Shown: one piece after another, positions 1 through 7,766 of the stretch | How the letters are laid out: every line of letters begins with the position of its first letter | How positions within the stretch are numbered: position 1 is the stretch's first letter | Assembly: GCA_030530315.1 (NCBI GenBank) | Contig: JAUMVG010000009.1 | Span: 1-63,948 of the forward strand | Direction of reading: 5' to 3' | Origin: Clostridia bacterium | Lineage (GTDB): Bacteria; Bacillota; Clostridia; Christensenellales; Aristaeellaceae | DNA: 63,948 nt | Notes under the pieces: generated by a model | Databases searched by the model: none | Told to the model about the DNA's origin: nothing | The model's input: the letters and a program-made list of their open reading frames with translations, nothing else | Made by a program: the position numbers and the translations under genes

Positions 1-33
1 GGGTTCTGTTGCCGCAGGCCTATCGAAGCGTTC

Positions 34-412
34 AGGAACACGCCGACAATCATTTTGGATTGAAGGCTGCGAATGACGCTGTTGCGCGGTATCATTGTGG
101 GGCAGCAAACGGGGTTGAACGCACTGCATTCAAGGACAACCGTTGTTGAACCCACACATCCGGGCCGCCCATGATCTACGGGCGGCCCGGATGGCTTTGC
201 AACGCGGCAGCAAAAGGGATTGAGCGCACTGCGCTCGCGCGGCAGCAAACGGGGTTGAACGCACTGCGTTCAAGGACAACCGTTCTTGAACCCACACATC
301 CGGGCCGCCCATGATCTACGGGCGGCCCGGATGGCTTTGCAACGCGGCAGCAAATGGGGGTTGAGCGCACTGCGCTCACGCGGCAGCAAATGGATGCCGG
401 CACTGCCGGCGC
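34..412. repeat. 140-bp tandem repeat array with hairpins (gene-free left edge)
   Basis: Two near-identical 140-bp units (101-240 and 241-380) plus the start of a third. Each unit holds a perfect 14-bp stem with a 9-nt loop (157-193 and 297-333, arms CATCCGGGCCGCCC) and small inverted repeats centred on GCACTGC, such as TTGAACGC-ACT-GCGTTCAA at 255-273. Bases 34-54 match a dispersed repeat also found near 40.9, 50.2 and 53.0 kb. No coding gene is seen from 1 to 412. Confidence 0.85.
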
Positions 413-2575
413 TTAGCGCCAGAAGGTGTAGACGCCCGGAGCAACGTCGTACTGCCGCCCATCGATGACGATCTGCGCGGGCACGGCGGTCTCGATGTCG
501 TAGCGGACGGAATCGCCCTGGAAGACCCACTTGCTGGAAATCCGGCCGGATCGGGTCTCGAGGGAGACATCCAGCCAGCCCAGGCGCGGGTCGGGGTTCG
601 GGGCGATGATCGCGCGGGAAAAGCCGGGGTGCGCCTCGTCGTGGCGGATGCCTGCCGCCTTTTCGTAGATCCAGTCGATCACCGAGCCGTAGGCGTAGTG
701 GTTGAAGGAGTTCATGTCGGCGCTCCAGAAGCCGCCGTCCTCCATGATGCCGTCCCAGTGCTCCCAGATCGTGGTCGCGCCTCTGGAGATCGGGTACAGC
801 CAGGAGGGGTACTGTTCCCGCAGCAGCAGCGTCCAGGCCAGGTCCGCGTGGCCGTGGTCGGACAGCGCGTGCAGGAGGTAGGGCGTGCCCACGAAGCCCG
901 TCTTCATCTGCACACCGTCGCGCTCGATGAGCGCCGCCAGGGCGTCTGCCGTCGCCTGGATGTCCTCGGCCAGGCCAAAGTGGATGGCCAGGATGTGCTC
1001 GGTCTGGGTGCGGTAATCGGCGAAGGTCTCCCGGAAGGCCCGGGCAATGGCCTCGCGCAGTGCCTCAAAGCGGGAGACGTCCTCGCCCAGAACCCTGCCG
1101 GCCTTGATCACCAGCGTGGTGGAGTAGAAGTAGAAGGCGCTGGCGATGAAATCCTCGCGGCTGGAGCCCTTGTAGCTGCCGGAAGGCGCGTCCAGCCCCA
1201 GCCAGTCGGCGAAGTGGGTGCCGCCGGTCCACAGGTTGGGCGTGGTGGTGGCAGAGGTGATGTAGTCCACCCAGCCGGCCATCGTCTCGAACTGGGCCCG
1301 GAGAATGCCGGGATCGCCGTAGGTCTGGTAGATCGTCCACGGGCAGATGGTGGCCGCGTCGCCCCAGGCGGCGCTGCACTTGTCCTCGGGCAGGTAATTG
1401 GGAATGACGCTGCCCACGCCGCCGCTGGGGAACCGGTCGGCGGTCATGTCCCGCAGCCACTTGGCAAAGAAGCGCTCCACGTCGTAGTTCAGGCTCGCGG
1501 CCCGCACGAATACCTGCGCGTCGCCGGTCCAGCCCAGGCGCTCGTCCCGCTGGGGGCAGTCCGTGGGCACGTCCAGGAAGTTGCCCTTCTGGCCCCAGAA
1601 GATGTTGGAAATGAGCTGGTTGATGCCCGCGTGGCCGGTGTGCACCTCGCCGGTCCTGCGGAGGTTGGAGTACACCGCCACCGCGGTGAACTGCTCCGGC
1701 CTAGCCTCGCCGGGGAAGGCGTCCAGCTTGATGTAGCGGAAGCCGAAGAAGGTCAGCCCCGGGTGCCAGATCTGGAGCCCCTCCCGGCAGGTGTAGCGCA
1801 GCTCCGCCTTGGCGCTGCGGTAGTTCTCGTTGTAGAAGTTGCCGTCCCTGTCCAGCACCTCGCCGTGGAGGATGCGCACCTCGTCGCCCGCGTGGGCGTC
1901 GACGGTGAACTCCACCCAGCCGGTGACCTCCTGGCCGAAATCGACGAGCAGGTCGCCCGCGGGCGTGCTGAACACCGACTTCGCGGCCACGCGCTCCATC
2001 TCGCGGATCTCCTCGCCCTCCTGGGGGATCAGGCAGTCCATGGGCCCGTCGAACAGGGCGCAGGGCTTCGGTTCGCCGGCGGCGAAGGAGGCGTCGTAGA
2101 CCTCGCCGTCGTAGATCTCGCTGAAACGGACCGGGCTCTCCACCCAGTTCCAGCGCTCGTCCGTGGGGATGACGACCGCGCCGCCGTCCTCGAAGGAAAC
2201 GGTCAGCTCGGCAATCAGCGCGGTCTGGCGCACCCTGCGGCGCTGCTTGTCCGGGCTGTCCTTCCAGCCGGGCATCGGAGAGGCGTACCAGCCCTTGCCG
2301 ACTCTGCAGGTGAGCAGGTTTTCATCGGACAGCAGGCCGGTCACGTCGTATTCCTGCACCTGCAGGCGGGTGTCATAGGAGGTCCAGCCGGGGGCAAGGA
2401 CGAATTCTCCCACGCGCTGCCCGTTCAGCGCCGCCTCGTAGACGCCCAGGGCGGTGACGCGCAGGGTGGCTGCGCGCACGGGGCGTCCCTCCGGCAGCTG
2501 CCAGCGCCTGCGGTATTCCGGCACCACATCCCCGGTGGGGAGGCCGGTGTTGATCCATTTTGCCTGTTTAAACAT
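413..2575 (-). CDS. GH78 alpha-L-rhamnosidase (720 aa)
   Basis: Predicted inverting alpha-L-rhamnosidase releasing terminal rhamnose from pectin (rhamnogalacturonan) or plant glycosides. Domain order follows GH78: N-terminal beta-sandwich (about 30-190), a second jelly-roll (about 200-310), the (alpha/alpha)6 catalytic barrel, and a short C-terminal beta domain. The family signature TDCPQRDERLGWTGD lies near residue 343, with the expected general-acid Glu in RDER, and the second catalytic Glu is in WEHW near residue 605. There is no signal peptide, so it probably acts in the cytoplasm on imported oligosaccharides. The start follows AGAAAGGA (12-nt spacing). It diverges from a second GH78 gene, which supports a shared substrate locus. 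Confidence 0.93.
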   Translation of the reverse strand: MFKQAKWINTGLPTGDVVPEYRRRWQLPEGRPVRAATLRVTALGVYEAALNGQRVGEFVLAPGWTSYDTRLQVQEYDVTGLLSDENLLTCRVGKGWYASPMPGWKDSPDKQRRRVRQTALIAELTVSFEDGGAVVIPTDERWNWVESPVRFSEIYDGEVYDASFAAGEPKPCALFDGPMDCLIPQEGEEIREMERVAAKSVFSTPAGDLLVDFGQEVTGWVEFTVDAHAGDEVRILHGEVLDRDGNFYNENYRSAKAELRYTCREGLQIWHPGLTFFGFRYIKLDAFPGEARPEQFTAVAVYSNLRRTGEVHTGHAGINQLISNIFWGQKGNFLDVPTDCPQRDERLGWTGDAQVFVRAASLNYDVERFFAKWLRDMTADRFPSGGVGSVIPNYLPEDKCSAAWGDAATICPWTIYQTYGDPGILRAQFETMAGWVDYITSATTTPNLWTGGTHFADWLGLDAPSGSYKGSSREDFIASAFYFYSTTLVIKAGRVLGEDVSRFEALREAIARAFRETFADYRTQTEHILAIHFGLAEDIQATADALAALIERDGVQMKTGFVGTPYLLHALSDHGHADLAWTLLLREQYPSWLYPISRGATTIWEHWDGIMEDGGFWSADMNSFNHYAYGSVIDWIYEKAAGIRHDEAHPGFSRAIIAPNPDPRLGWLDVSLETRSGRISSKWVFQGDSVRYDIETAVPAQIVIDGRQYDVAPGVYTFWR

Positions 2576-2637
2576 ATAATCGCGATTCCTTTCTGTCAGA
2601 TGGGATGCGTTATGGCGGCGCGTTGCCGCTTACTTGA

Positions 2638-2666
2638 AGGATAGCACACCCGAGGGAGGGCGTCAA
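2638..2666 (-). promoter_or_regulatory. Promoter of the minus-strand GH78 gene
   Basis: Read on the minus strand: TTGACG (2666-2661), 17 nt, TATCCT (2643-2638), about 60 nt upstream of the start codon. The -35 is near consensus; the -10 is weaker. Confidence 0.6.
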
Positions 2667-2767
2667 CGGTTATTTTACATGATTTGGCCCGATAGACGGG
2701 AATGATCCCCCTGCGGTATGGCGGCAAAAAAGCGGTGAAATTGCCGCTTTTCCAGACGGCCGGGATG

Positions 2768-2776
2768 TGCTATAAT
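2768..2776 (+). promoter_or_regulatory. Extended -10 promoter of the plus-strand GH78 operon
   Basis: TG-C-TATAAT is a perfect extended -10 without a good -35. It lies 71 nt upstream of the GH78 start at 2847, so the apparent upstream coding extension would begin inside the -10 box and is not real. Confidence 0.65.
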
Positions 2777-2846
2777 GTTGGAGACACAGCCCGCTTCGCT
2801 GCGGAGCATGAATGGCCTATTCGATCAGAACAAGGAGCTGCCCACT

Positions 2847-5690
2847 ATGAAAATTCTGAATTGCAAACTGAACCACCTGACCAATCCCCTGGGCTGGGAG
2901 CTGACCCATCCCACCGTCTCCTGGGTGACTGAGGAGGCTCGGGGCACGCGGCAGGCGTCTGCCCGCGTGCGGGTTTCCCTGACGGAGAGCTTCGAGGCGT
3001 GCCTGTACGACAGCGGCGAGCGCGGGGACATCATCAGCACAGGATTTGAACTGCCTCTGGAACTTATGCCCATGACGCGCTATTACTGGAAGGTGCAGGT
3101 GACGGATGACACCGGCGACAGCGCCGAGAGCGGCGTGAACTGGTTCGAGACCGCCCGCTCCCTCGAAGGCCCCGGAGAGCCCTGGCAGGCGGAGTGGATC
3201 ACCCCGGCGATAGCAGTCGAGCCGTTGCCTATGGAAGGCGGCGCGTATGCGGAGAAGTCCGTGCAGGCGGTGCTGCTGCGCGGCATTCGCGTGGACAAGC
3301 CGGTGGCCCGGGCGCGGGCCTACGTGGTGGGCCTTGGCCTCTATGAACTCTATCTGAACGGCGAAAAGCAGGGCGACGAGTGCCTGCTGCCCGGCTACTG
3401 CGCCTATGACAGCTGGATCCAGTACCAGACCTTCCCGCTGGAACTGAAGATGGGGGAGAACCGGCTGGAGATCGCGCTGGGCGACGGCTGGTACAAGGGC
3501 AATTTCGGCCTGGTGAAGCGCTTTGAGAACTACGGCGACCGACTGGCGGCGCTGGCGGAGATCCACATCTGGTACGCGGACGGCACCGAGGCGGTCGTCG
3601 GCACGGATGAGACCTGGGAGGCGCGAAAGAGCCGCGTTGTGACGAGCGGCATCTACTGCGGCGAGACCTATGACGCCGCGCTGGACGTGGGGGAGACCTT
3701 CGGCGTCCGGTTCATCGACCTGGGCTTCGACCGGCTCTGCCCGCGGCTCTCTCCGCCGATCACCGTCCATGAGCGCATCACCCCCATAGAGGTCATCCAT
3801 ACGCCCGCGGGCGAGACCGTGCTGGACATGGGCCAGAACATGGTGGGGTGGCTGGCGTTTGAATGCGACGCGCCGAAGGGGACGAAGATCCACCTGCAAT
3901 TCGGCGAGATATTGCAGGGCGGATGCTTCTACCGCGACAACCTGCGCACCGCGAAGGCGGAGTTCACCTATATCTCCGATGGCCAGAAGCGCACCGTGCG
4001 TCAGCACTTCACCTTCTACGGCTTCCGCTATGTGAAGGTGGAGGGCTGGACGGGGGAGATCGACCCGGCGGACTTCACCGGCCTGGTGATCCACTCCGAA
4101 ATGGACGCGAGGGGCGACATCGAAACCTCCGACCCGCTGGTCAACCAGCTGGTGCGCAACGCCCGATGGGGCATGAAGGGCAACTTCCTGGACGTGCCCA
4201 CCGACTGCCCCCAGCGGGACGAGCGCTATGGCTGGACCGGCGACGCCCAGATCTTCTCCGGCACGGCCTGCTACTTCATGGACACCTACGCCTTCTATGC
4301 CAAGTACGGCAAGGATCTCTTCTTTGAACAGTCCAAGCTGGGCGGCAGCGTGCCGGACGTGGTGCCCGTGGCAAACTATCCCGGCGACGCCTCCACCGCC
4401 TGGGCGGACGCGGCCACGATCATCCCGTGGAACGTCTACCTGCATTCCGGCGACAAGGGCATCCTGCGCAGGCAGTACGCCAGCATGAAGGGCTGGGTGG
4501 ACTACATGAAGCGCCAGGACGACGCCGACGGCGGAAAGCGGCTGTGGCTGACCGGCACCCACTACGCCGACTGGCTGGCGCTGGACGGCAATGTGCCCGG
4601 CGGCGTGTTCGGCGCGACGGACCCGAACTACGTCGCCTCCGCCTACTATTACTATTCGACCACCATCGTCGCCAGGGCCGCCGCCATTTTGGGCAAAGAC
4701 GAGGACGCCGCCTTCTACGGCAGGCTGGCGGAGGAGATCCGCGACGCCTTCCAGCGGGAGTATTTTACACCCGGCGGGCGCCTGGCCATCGACACCATGA
4801 CAGGCTATGTGGCGGCGCTGTACTTCGGGCTTGCCCCGGAAAGCGCCGTCGAGCGGGCGCGGCAGGGCCTGCTGAACCGGCTGCAGAAGAACTTTTATCA
4901 CCTGGATACCGGCTTTGTGGGCACGCCCTACCTGTGCCGGGTGCTCTCCGATAACGGCATGAACGAGCTGGCCTATCACCTGCTGCTGGAGAAGGGCTAT
5001 CCCGGATGGCTGTACGAGGTGCTGATGGGCGCGACCACGGTGTGGGAGCGCTGGAACTCCGTGGAGCCCGACGGCAGGATCAGCGGCACCGAGATGAACA
5101 GCCTGAACCACTATTCCTACGGCTCCATCGTGGAGTGGATGTTCCGCAACATGGCGGGCATCAACCCCTGCGAGGACGGCGCGGGCTTCAAGCGCTTCCG
5201 CGTCTCGCCGAAGCCCAACTACCAGATCGGCAGCGCCAGGGCCGTGCTGAACTCCGCCGCGGGCAGAATCGAATCCGAATGGAAGCTGGCGGACGGCAGG
5301 CTGTCCTTCCGGTTCGCCGTGCCCTTCGACGCCGAGGCGAAGATCACCCTGCCGGATGCCGATGTCGAGGAGATCCGCAGGCAGGGCGCTGTCGACGCGG
5401 TGCAGGACGGCTCCAGCGTGACCTTTATCGCCGGGGCGGGCGAATACGCCTTCGAGTATCTGCCGACGACGCCCTATCGGAAGGTCTACAGCCTCGATTC
5501 CACCTGGGAGGAGCTCAAGGCCAACCCGAAGACCCGGGAGCTGCTGCGCCGTGAGTACACCACCAAGGAGGACCACATCCCCTTCGAGAAGGAGCTGTGC
5601 ACGCTGCGGGAGATGACATGGGGTCCCTTCACCTGCGTGCCCGAGGAACAGCGGCAGAGGATCGACAAGCTGCTGCGGGAGATCGAGTGA
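2847..5690 (+). CDS. GH78 alpha-L-rhamnosidase (947 aa)
   Basis: Second rhamnosidase, longer than its divergent neighbour because of an N-terminal fibronectin-like beta domain (about 1-115, with LTNPLGWELTHPTVSW and YYWKVQV) and a C-terminal tail (about 870-947). The core matches GH78: jelly-roll domains, then the signature TDCPQRDERYGWTGD near residue 458 with the general-acid Glu, and the second catalytic Glu in WERW near 734. No signal peptide is visible. The start is placed at the ATG with AAGGAG 9 nt upstream. It is 46 bp from the patatin-like gene, so probably co-transcribed. The two GH78 proteins differ enough that they may take different linkages or chain lengths. Confidence 0.93.
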   Translation: MKILNCKLNHLTNPLGWELTHPTVSWVTEEARGTRQASARVRVSLTESFEACLYDSGERGDIISTGFELPLELMPMTRYYWKVQVTDDTGDSAESGVNWFETARSLEGPGEPWQAEWITPAIAVEPLPMEGGAYAEKSVQAVLLRGIRVDKPVARARAYVVGLGLYELYLNGEKQGDECLLPGYCAYDSWIQYQTFPLELKMGENRLEIALGDGWYKGNFGLVKRFENYGDRLAALAEIHIWYADGTEAVVGTDETWEARKSRVVTSGIYCGETYDAALDVGETFGVRFIDLGFDRLCPRLSPPITVHERITPIEVIHTPAGETVLDMGQNMVGWLAFECDAPKGTKIHLQFGEILQGGCFYRDNLRTAKAEFTYISDGQKRTVRQHFTFYGFRYVKVEGWTGEIDPADFTGLVIHSEMDARGDIETSDPLVNQLVRNARWGMKGNFLDVPTDCPQRDERYGWTGDAQIFSGTACYFMDTYAFYAKYGKDLFFEQSKLGGSVPDVVPVANYPGDASTAWADAATIIPWNVYLHSGDKGILRRQYASMKGWVDYMKRQDDADGGKRLWLTGTHYADWLALDGNVPGGVFGATDPNYVASAYYYYSTTIVARAAAILGKDEDAAFYGRLAEEIRDAFQREYFTPGGRLAIDTMTGYVAALYFGLAPESAVERARQGLLNRLQKNFYHLDTGFVGTPYLCRVLSDNGMNELAYHLLLEKGYPGWLYEVLMGATTVWERWNSVEPDGRISGTEMNSLNHYSYGSIVEWMFRNMAGINPCEDGAGFKRFRVSPKPNYQIGSARAVLNSAAGRIESEWKLADGRLSFRFAVPFDAEAKITLPDADVEEIRRQGAVDAVQDGSSVTFIAGAGEYAFEYLPTTPYRKVYSLDSTWEELKANPKTRELLRREYTTKEDHIPFEKELCTLREMTWGPFTCVPEEQRQRIDKLLREIE

Positions 5691-5736
5691 TAAAAGCACA
5701 TTGGCTTCAGGCGTGGCGAGAGGGGAGGCGGTGCCG

Positions 5737-6582
5737 GTGAAGACGGGACTGGTGCTCGAGGGCGGCGCGATGCGGGGCATGTTCACCTGCGGCGTGCTGG
5801 ACGTGTTCATGGAGAACGGCGTCGCCTTCGACGGCGCGGCGGGCATTTCCGCCGGCGCGGTGTTCGGCTGCAACTACAAGTCCCGCCAGCCCGGCCGCGC
5901 GATTCGCTACAACATGAAGTACTGCCGCGATCCCCGCTATTGCAGCCTGCGCTCGCTGCTGCGCACCGGCGACCTGTACGGCGCGGACTTCTGTTACCGG
6001 GAGATCCCCGATGTGCTGGACGTGTTCGACCGAAAGGCCTTCCGGGAGAATCCCATGGCGTACTACGTGGGCGCCACCGACGTGGACACGGGAGAGGTCC
6101 GCTTTCACCGCTGCTCGGACGGCGGCGAGCGGGACATGCTCTGGCTGCGGGCCTCCGCGTCCATGCCCGTCGTGTCCCGGGCGGTGGAGGTGGACGGGCT
6201 TCGGCTGCTGGACGGCGGCATTGCCGACGCGGTGCCCTACCGGTTCATGCTGGAGGCCGGCTATGACCGGAACGTGATCGTGCTGACGCAGCCTGCGGGC
6301 TACCGCAAGGCGCCGGCCTCGCGGCTGATGCCCCGGCTGCTGCGCAATATGCCGAGGATCGCCGAGGCCATGGCCGTGCGCCACGAAATGTACAACCGGC
6401 AGATGGAGGAGATCGAGGCGCTGGACGCGCTGGTGATCCGCCCCCGGGAGCCCCTGGGTATCGGCCGCACCGAGCGCGACCCGGCGCAGCTGGAGCGGGT
6501 GTACCGCCTGGGGCGGACGGAGGGAGAGCGCAATCTGGACGCCGTGCGGCGCTTCCTGTCCGGGAAGGTTGACGGATGTTGA
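5737..6582 (+). CDS. Patatin-like phospholipase/esterase (YjjU-type)
   Basis: Predicted serine acyl hydrolase of 281 aa. It shows the oxyanion-hole block LEGGAMRGMFTCG, the nucleophile elbow GISAG (GxSxG) and the Asp of the Ser-Asp dyad in LDGGIAD. The C-terminal part resembles the helical region of YjjU-like patatins. The substrate is unknown; lipid hydrolysis is inferred from the family. The GTG start is chosen because AGGGGAGG lies 8 nt upstream; an upstream TTG has no SD. It sits between rhamnosidase and GH105 genes, which is unusual, and its stop codon overlaps the -35 box of the next gene, so the GH105 gene can also be expressed independently. Confidence 0.88.
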   Translation: MKTGLVLEGGAMRGMFTCGVLDVFMENGVAFDGAAGISAGAVFGCNYKSRQPGRAIRYNMKYCRDPRYCSLRSLLRTGDLYGADFCYREIPDVLDVFDRKAFRENPMAYYVGATDVDTGEVRFHRCSDGGERDMLWLRASASMPVVSRAVEVDGLRLLDGGIADAVPYRFMLEAGYDRNVIVLTQPAGYRKAPASRLMPRLLRNMPRIAEAMAVRHEMYNRQMEEIEALDALVIRPREPLGIGRTERDPAQLERVYRLGRTEGERNLDAVRRFLSGKVDGC

Positions 6583-6608
6583 CAGACCGGGACCCTTCGA
6601 CCTATAAT
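6579..6608 (+). promoter_or_regulatory. Consensus promoter for the GH105 gene
   Basis: TTGACA (6579-6584), 18 nt, TATAAT (6603-6608). Both hexamers are perfect sigma-A consensus, and the -35 overlaps the patatin-like stop codon. Confidence 0.8.
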
Positions 6609-6638
6609 CGACCTATACTATCCGATGAGGTGAATCGC

Positions 6639-7682
6639 ATGGATTACAAGGCATTGGCGGACAAGGTGCTGGGCATGCTCCAGCGGGCGGACGGCAACGA
6701 CCCCTCCCGGGGCCACCTGACCATGAACAACTGGGAGTGGCCTTCGGGCGTGGCGCTCTACGGCATCTACAAGACCTATCAGCAGAGCGGCGATAAGGGC
6801 ATACTGGACTATCTGATCGGCTGGTACGGCGATATGCTGTCCCGGCCCGAGCAGCCCCACCGCAACGTGAACACCGTGGCCCCGGTGTTGACGCTGGTGT
6901 GCCTGTACGACGAGACCCGGGACGCGGCCTATCTGCCGGTGATCGAGGGCTGGATCGACTGGGTGATGAAGGAGATGCCGCGCACGGAGTACGGCGGCAT
7001 GCAGCACTGCACCGTGTGGAACAAGCACTACCAGCAGCTGTGGTGCGACACGCTGTTCATGGTGTGCCTGTTCCTGGCCAAGGCCGGCGTGGTCCTGGAG
7101 CGCCCCGAGCTGGTGGAAGAGGCGGAGTATCAGTTTTTGATGCACATCCGCTATCTGCAGAACAAGGTCAACGGCCTGTTCTACCACGGCTGGAGCTTCG
7201 ACCGCCGCCACAACTTCGCGAACGCCTTCTGGGCCCGGGGCAACGCCTGGTTCACCGCCGCGGCCGTGGAGCTGCACGACATCACCGGACGCGAGAACGC
7301 CGCCATGCGGATGATCCGCGCCGCCTGGCTGGACCAGGTGCTGGCGCTGTGGAAGTACCAGCGGGTGAACGGCCTGTACACCACACTGATCGATGTGGAA
7401 GAGAGCTATTGCGAGACCAGCGCCACTGCGGCCATCGCCTACGGCGTGCTGAAGGGACTGCGGCTGGGCTGGCTGCCCCAGGAGCCCTACCAGGCCATGG
7501 CGATGCTCTCTGCCAACGCCGTGCTGGACCAGATCGACGAGACCGGCGCGGTGCAGGGCGTCTCCGGTGGCACCGGCATGGGCCACGACCTGCAGCACTA
7601 CAAGGACATCATCGTCACGCCCACCGCCTACGGCCAGGGCCTGACCTTCCTGATGCTGACGGAGCTGATGATCCGCCAGTGA
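6639..7682 (+). CDS. GH105 unsaturated rhamnogalacturonyl hydrolase (YteR-like)
   Basis: Predicted hydrolase of 347 aa removing the unsaturated galacturonyl residue from rhamnogalacturonan-lyase products by vinyl-ether hydration. The (alpha/alpha)6 barrel features are visible: HLTMNNWEWPSG near the N terminus, WCDTLFM with the expected catalytic Asp near residue 137, the family block FWARGNAWF near 200, and a C-terminal GTGMGHDLQHY segment. No signal peptide, so it is probably cytoplasmic. The start follows GAGGTG and lies 30 nt downstream of the consensus -10. With the two GH78 enzymes it completes backbone disaccharide breakdown; no lyase or transporter is in the window. Confidence 0.9.
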   Translation: MDYKALADKVLGMLQRADGNDPSRGHLTMNNWEWPSGVALYGIYKTYQQSGDKGILDYLIGWYGDMLSRPEQPHRNVNTVAPVLTLVCLYDETRDAAYLPVIEGWIDWVMKEMPRTEYGGMQHCTVWNKHYQQLWCDTLFMVCLFLAKAGVVLERPELVEEAEYQFLMHIRYLQNKVNGLFYHGWSFDRRHNFANAFWARGNAWFTAAAVELHDITGRENAAMRMIRAAWLDQVLALWKYQRVNGLYTTLIDVEESYCETSATAAIAYGVLKGLRLGWLPQEPYQAMAMLSANAVLDQIDETGAVQGVSGGTGMGHDLQHYKDIIVTPTAYGQGLTFLMLTELMIRQ

Positions 7683-7702
7683 CCAGGAAGCGCAAAAACG
7701 AA

Positions 7703-7739
7703 GCGGCCCCGAAATGACGAAGCGTCATTTCGGGGCCGC
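7703..7739. terminator. Bidirectional intrinsic terminator
   Basis: Perfect 16-bp stem (arms GCGGCCCCGAAATGAC) with a GAAGC loop, a T-run downstream on the plus strand (CTTTTG) and an A-run upstream that gives CGTTTTTG on the minus strand. It serves the convergent GH105 and flavoprotein genes. Confidence 0.88.
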
Positions 7740-7766
7740 CTTTTGTCCTGTTATGCCTTCAAAGGT

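Noticed and set aside
101-400. CRISPR array at the left edge
   Set aside because: Only two units of 140 bp, no 25-40 bp repeats with unique spacers, no cas genes.
2817-5873. A 1018-codon frame antisense to the second GH78 gene
   Set aside because: Shadow of a conserved catalytic gene; no motifs.
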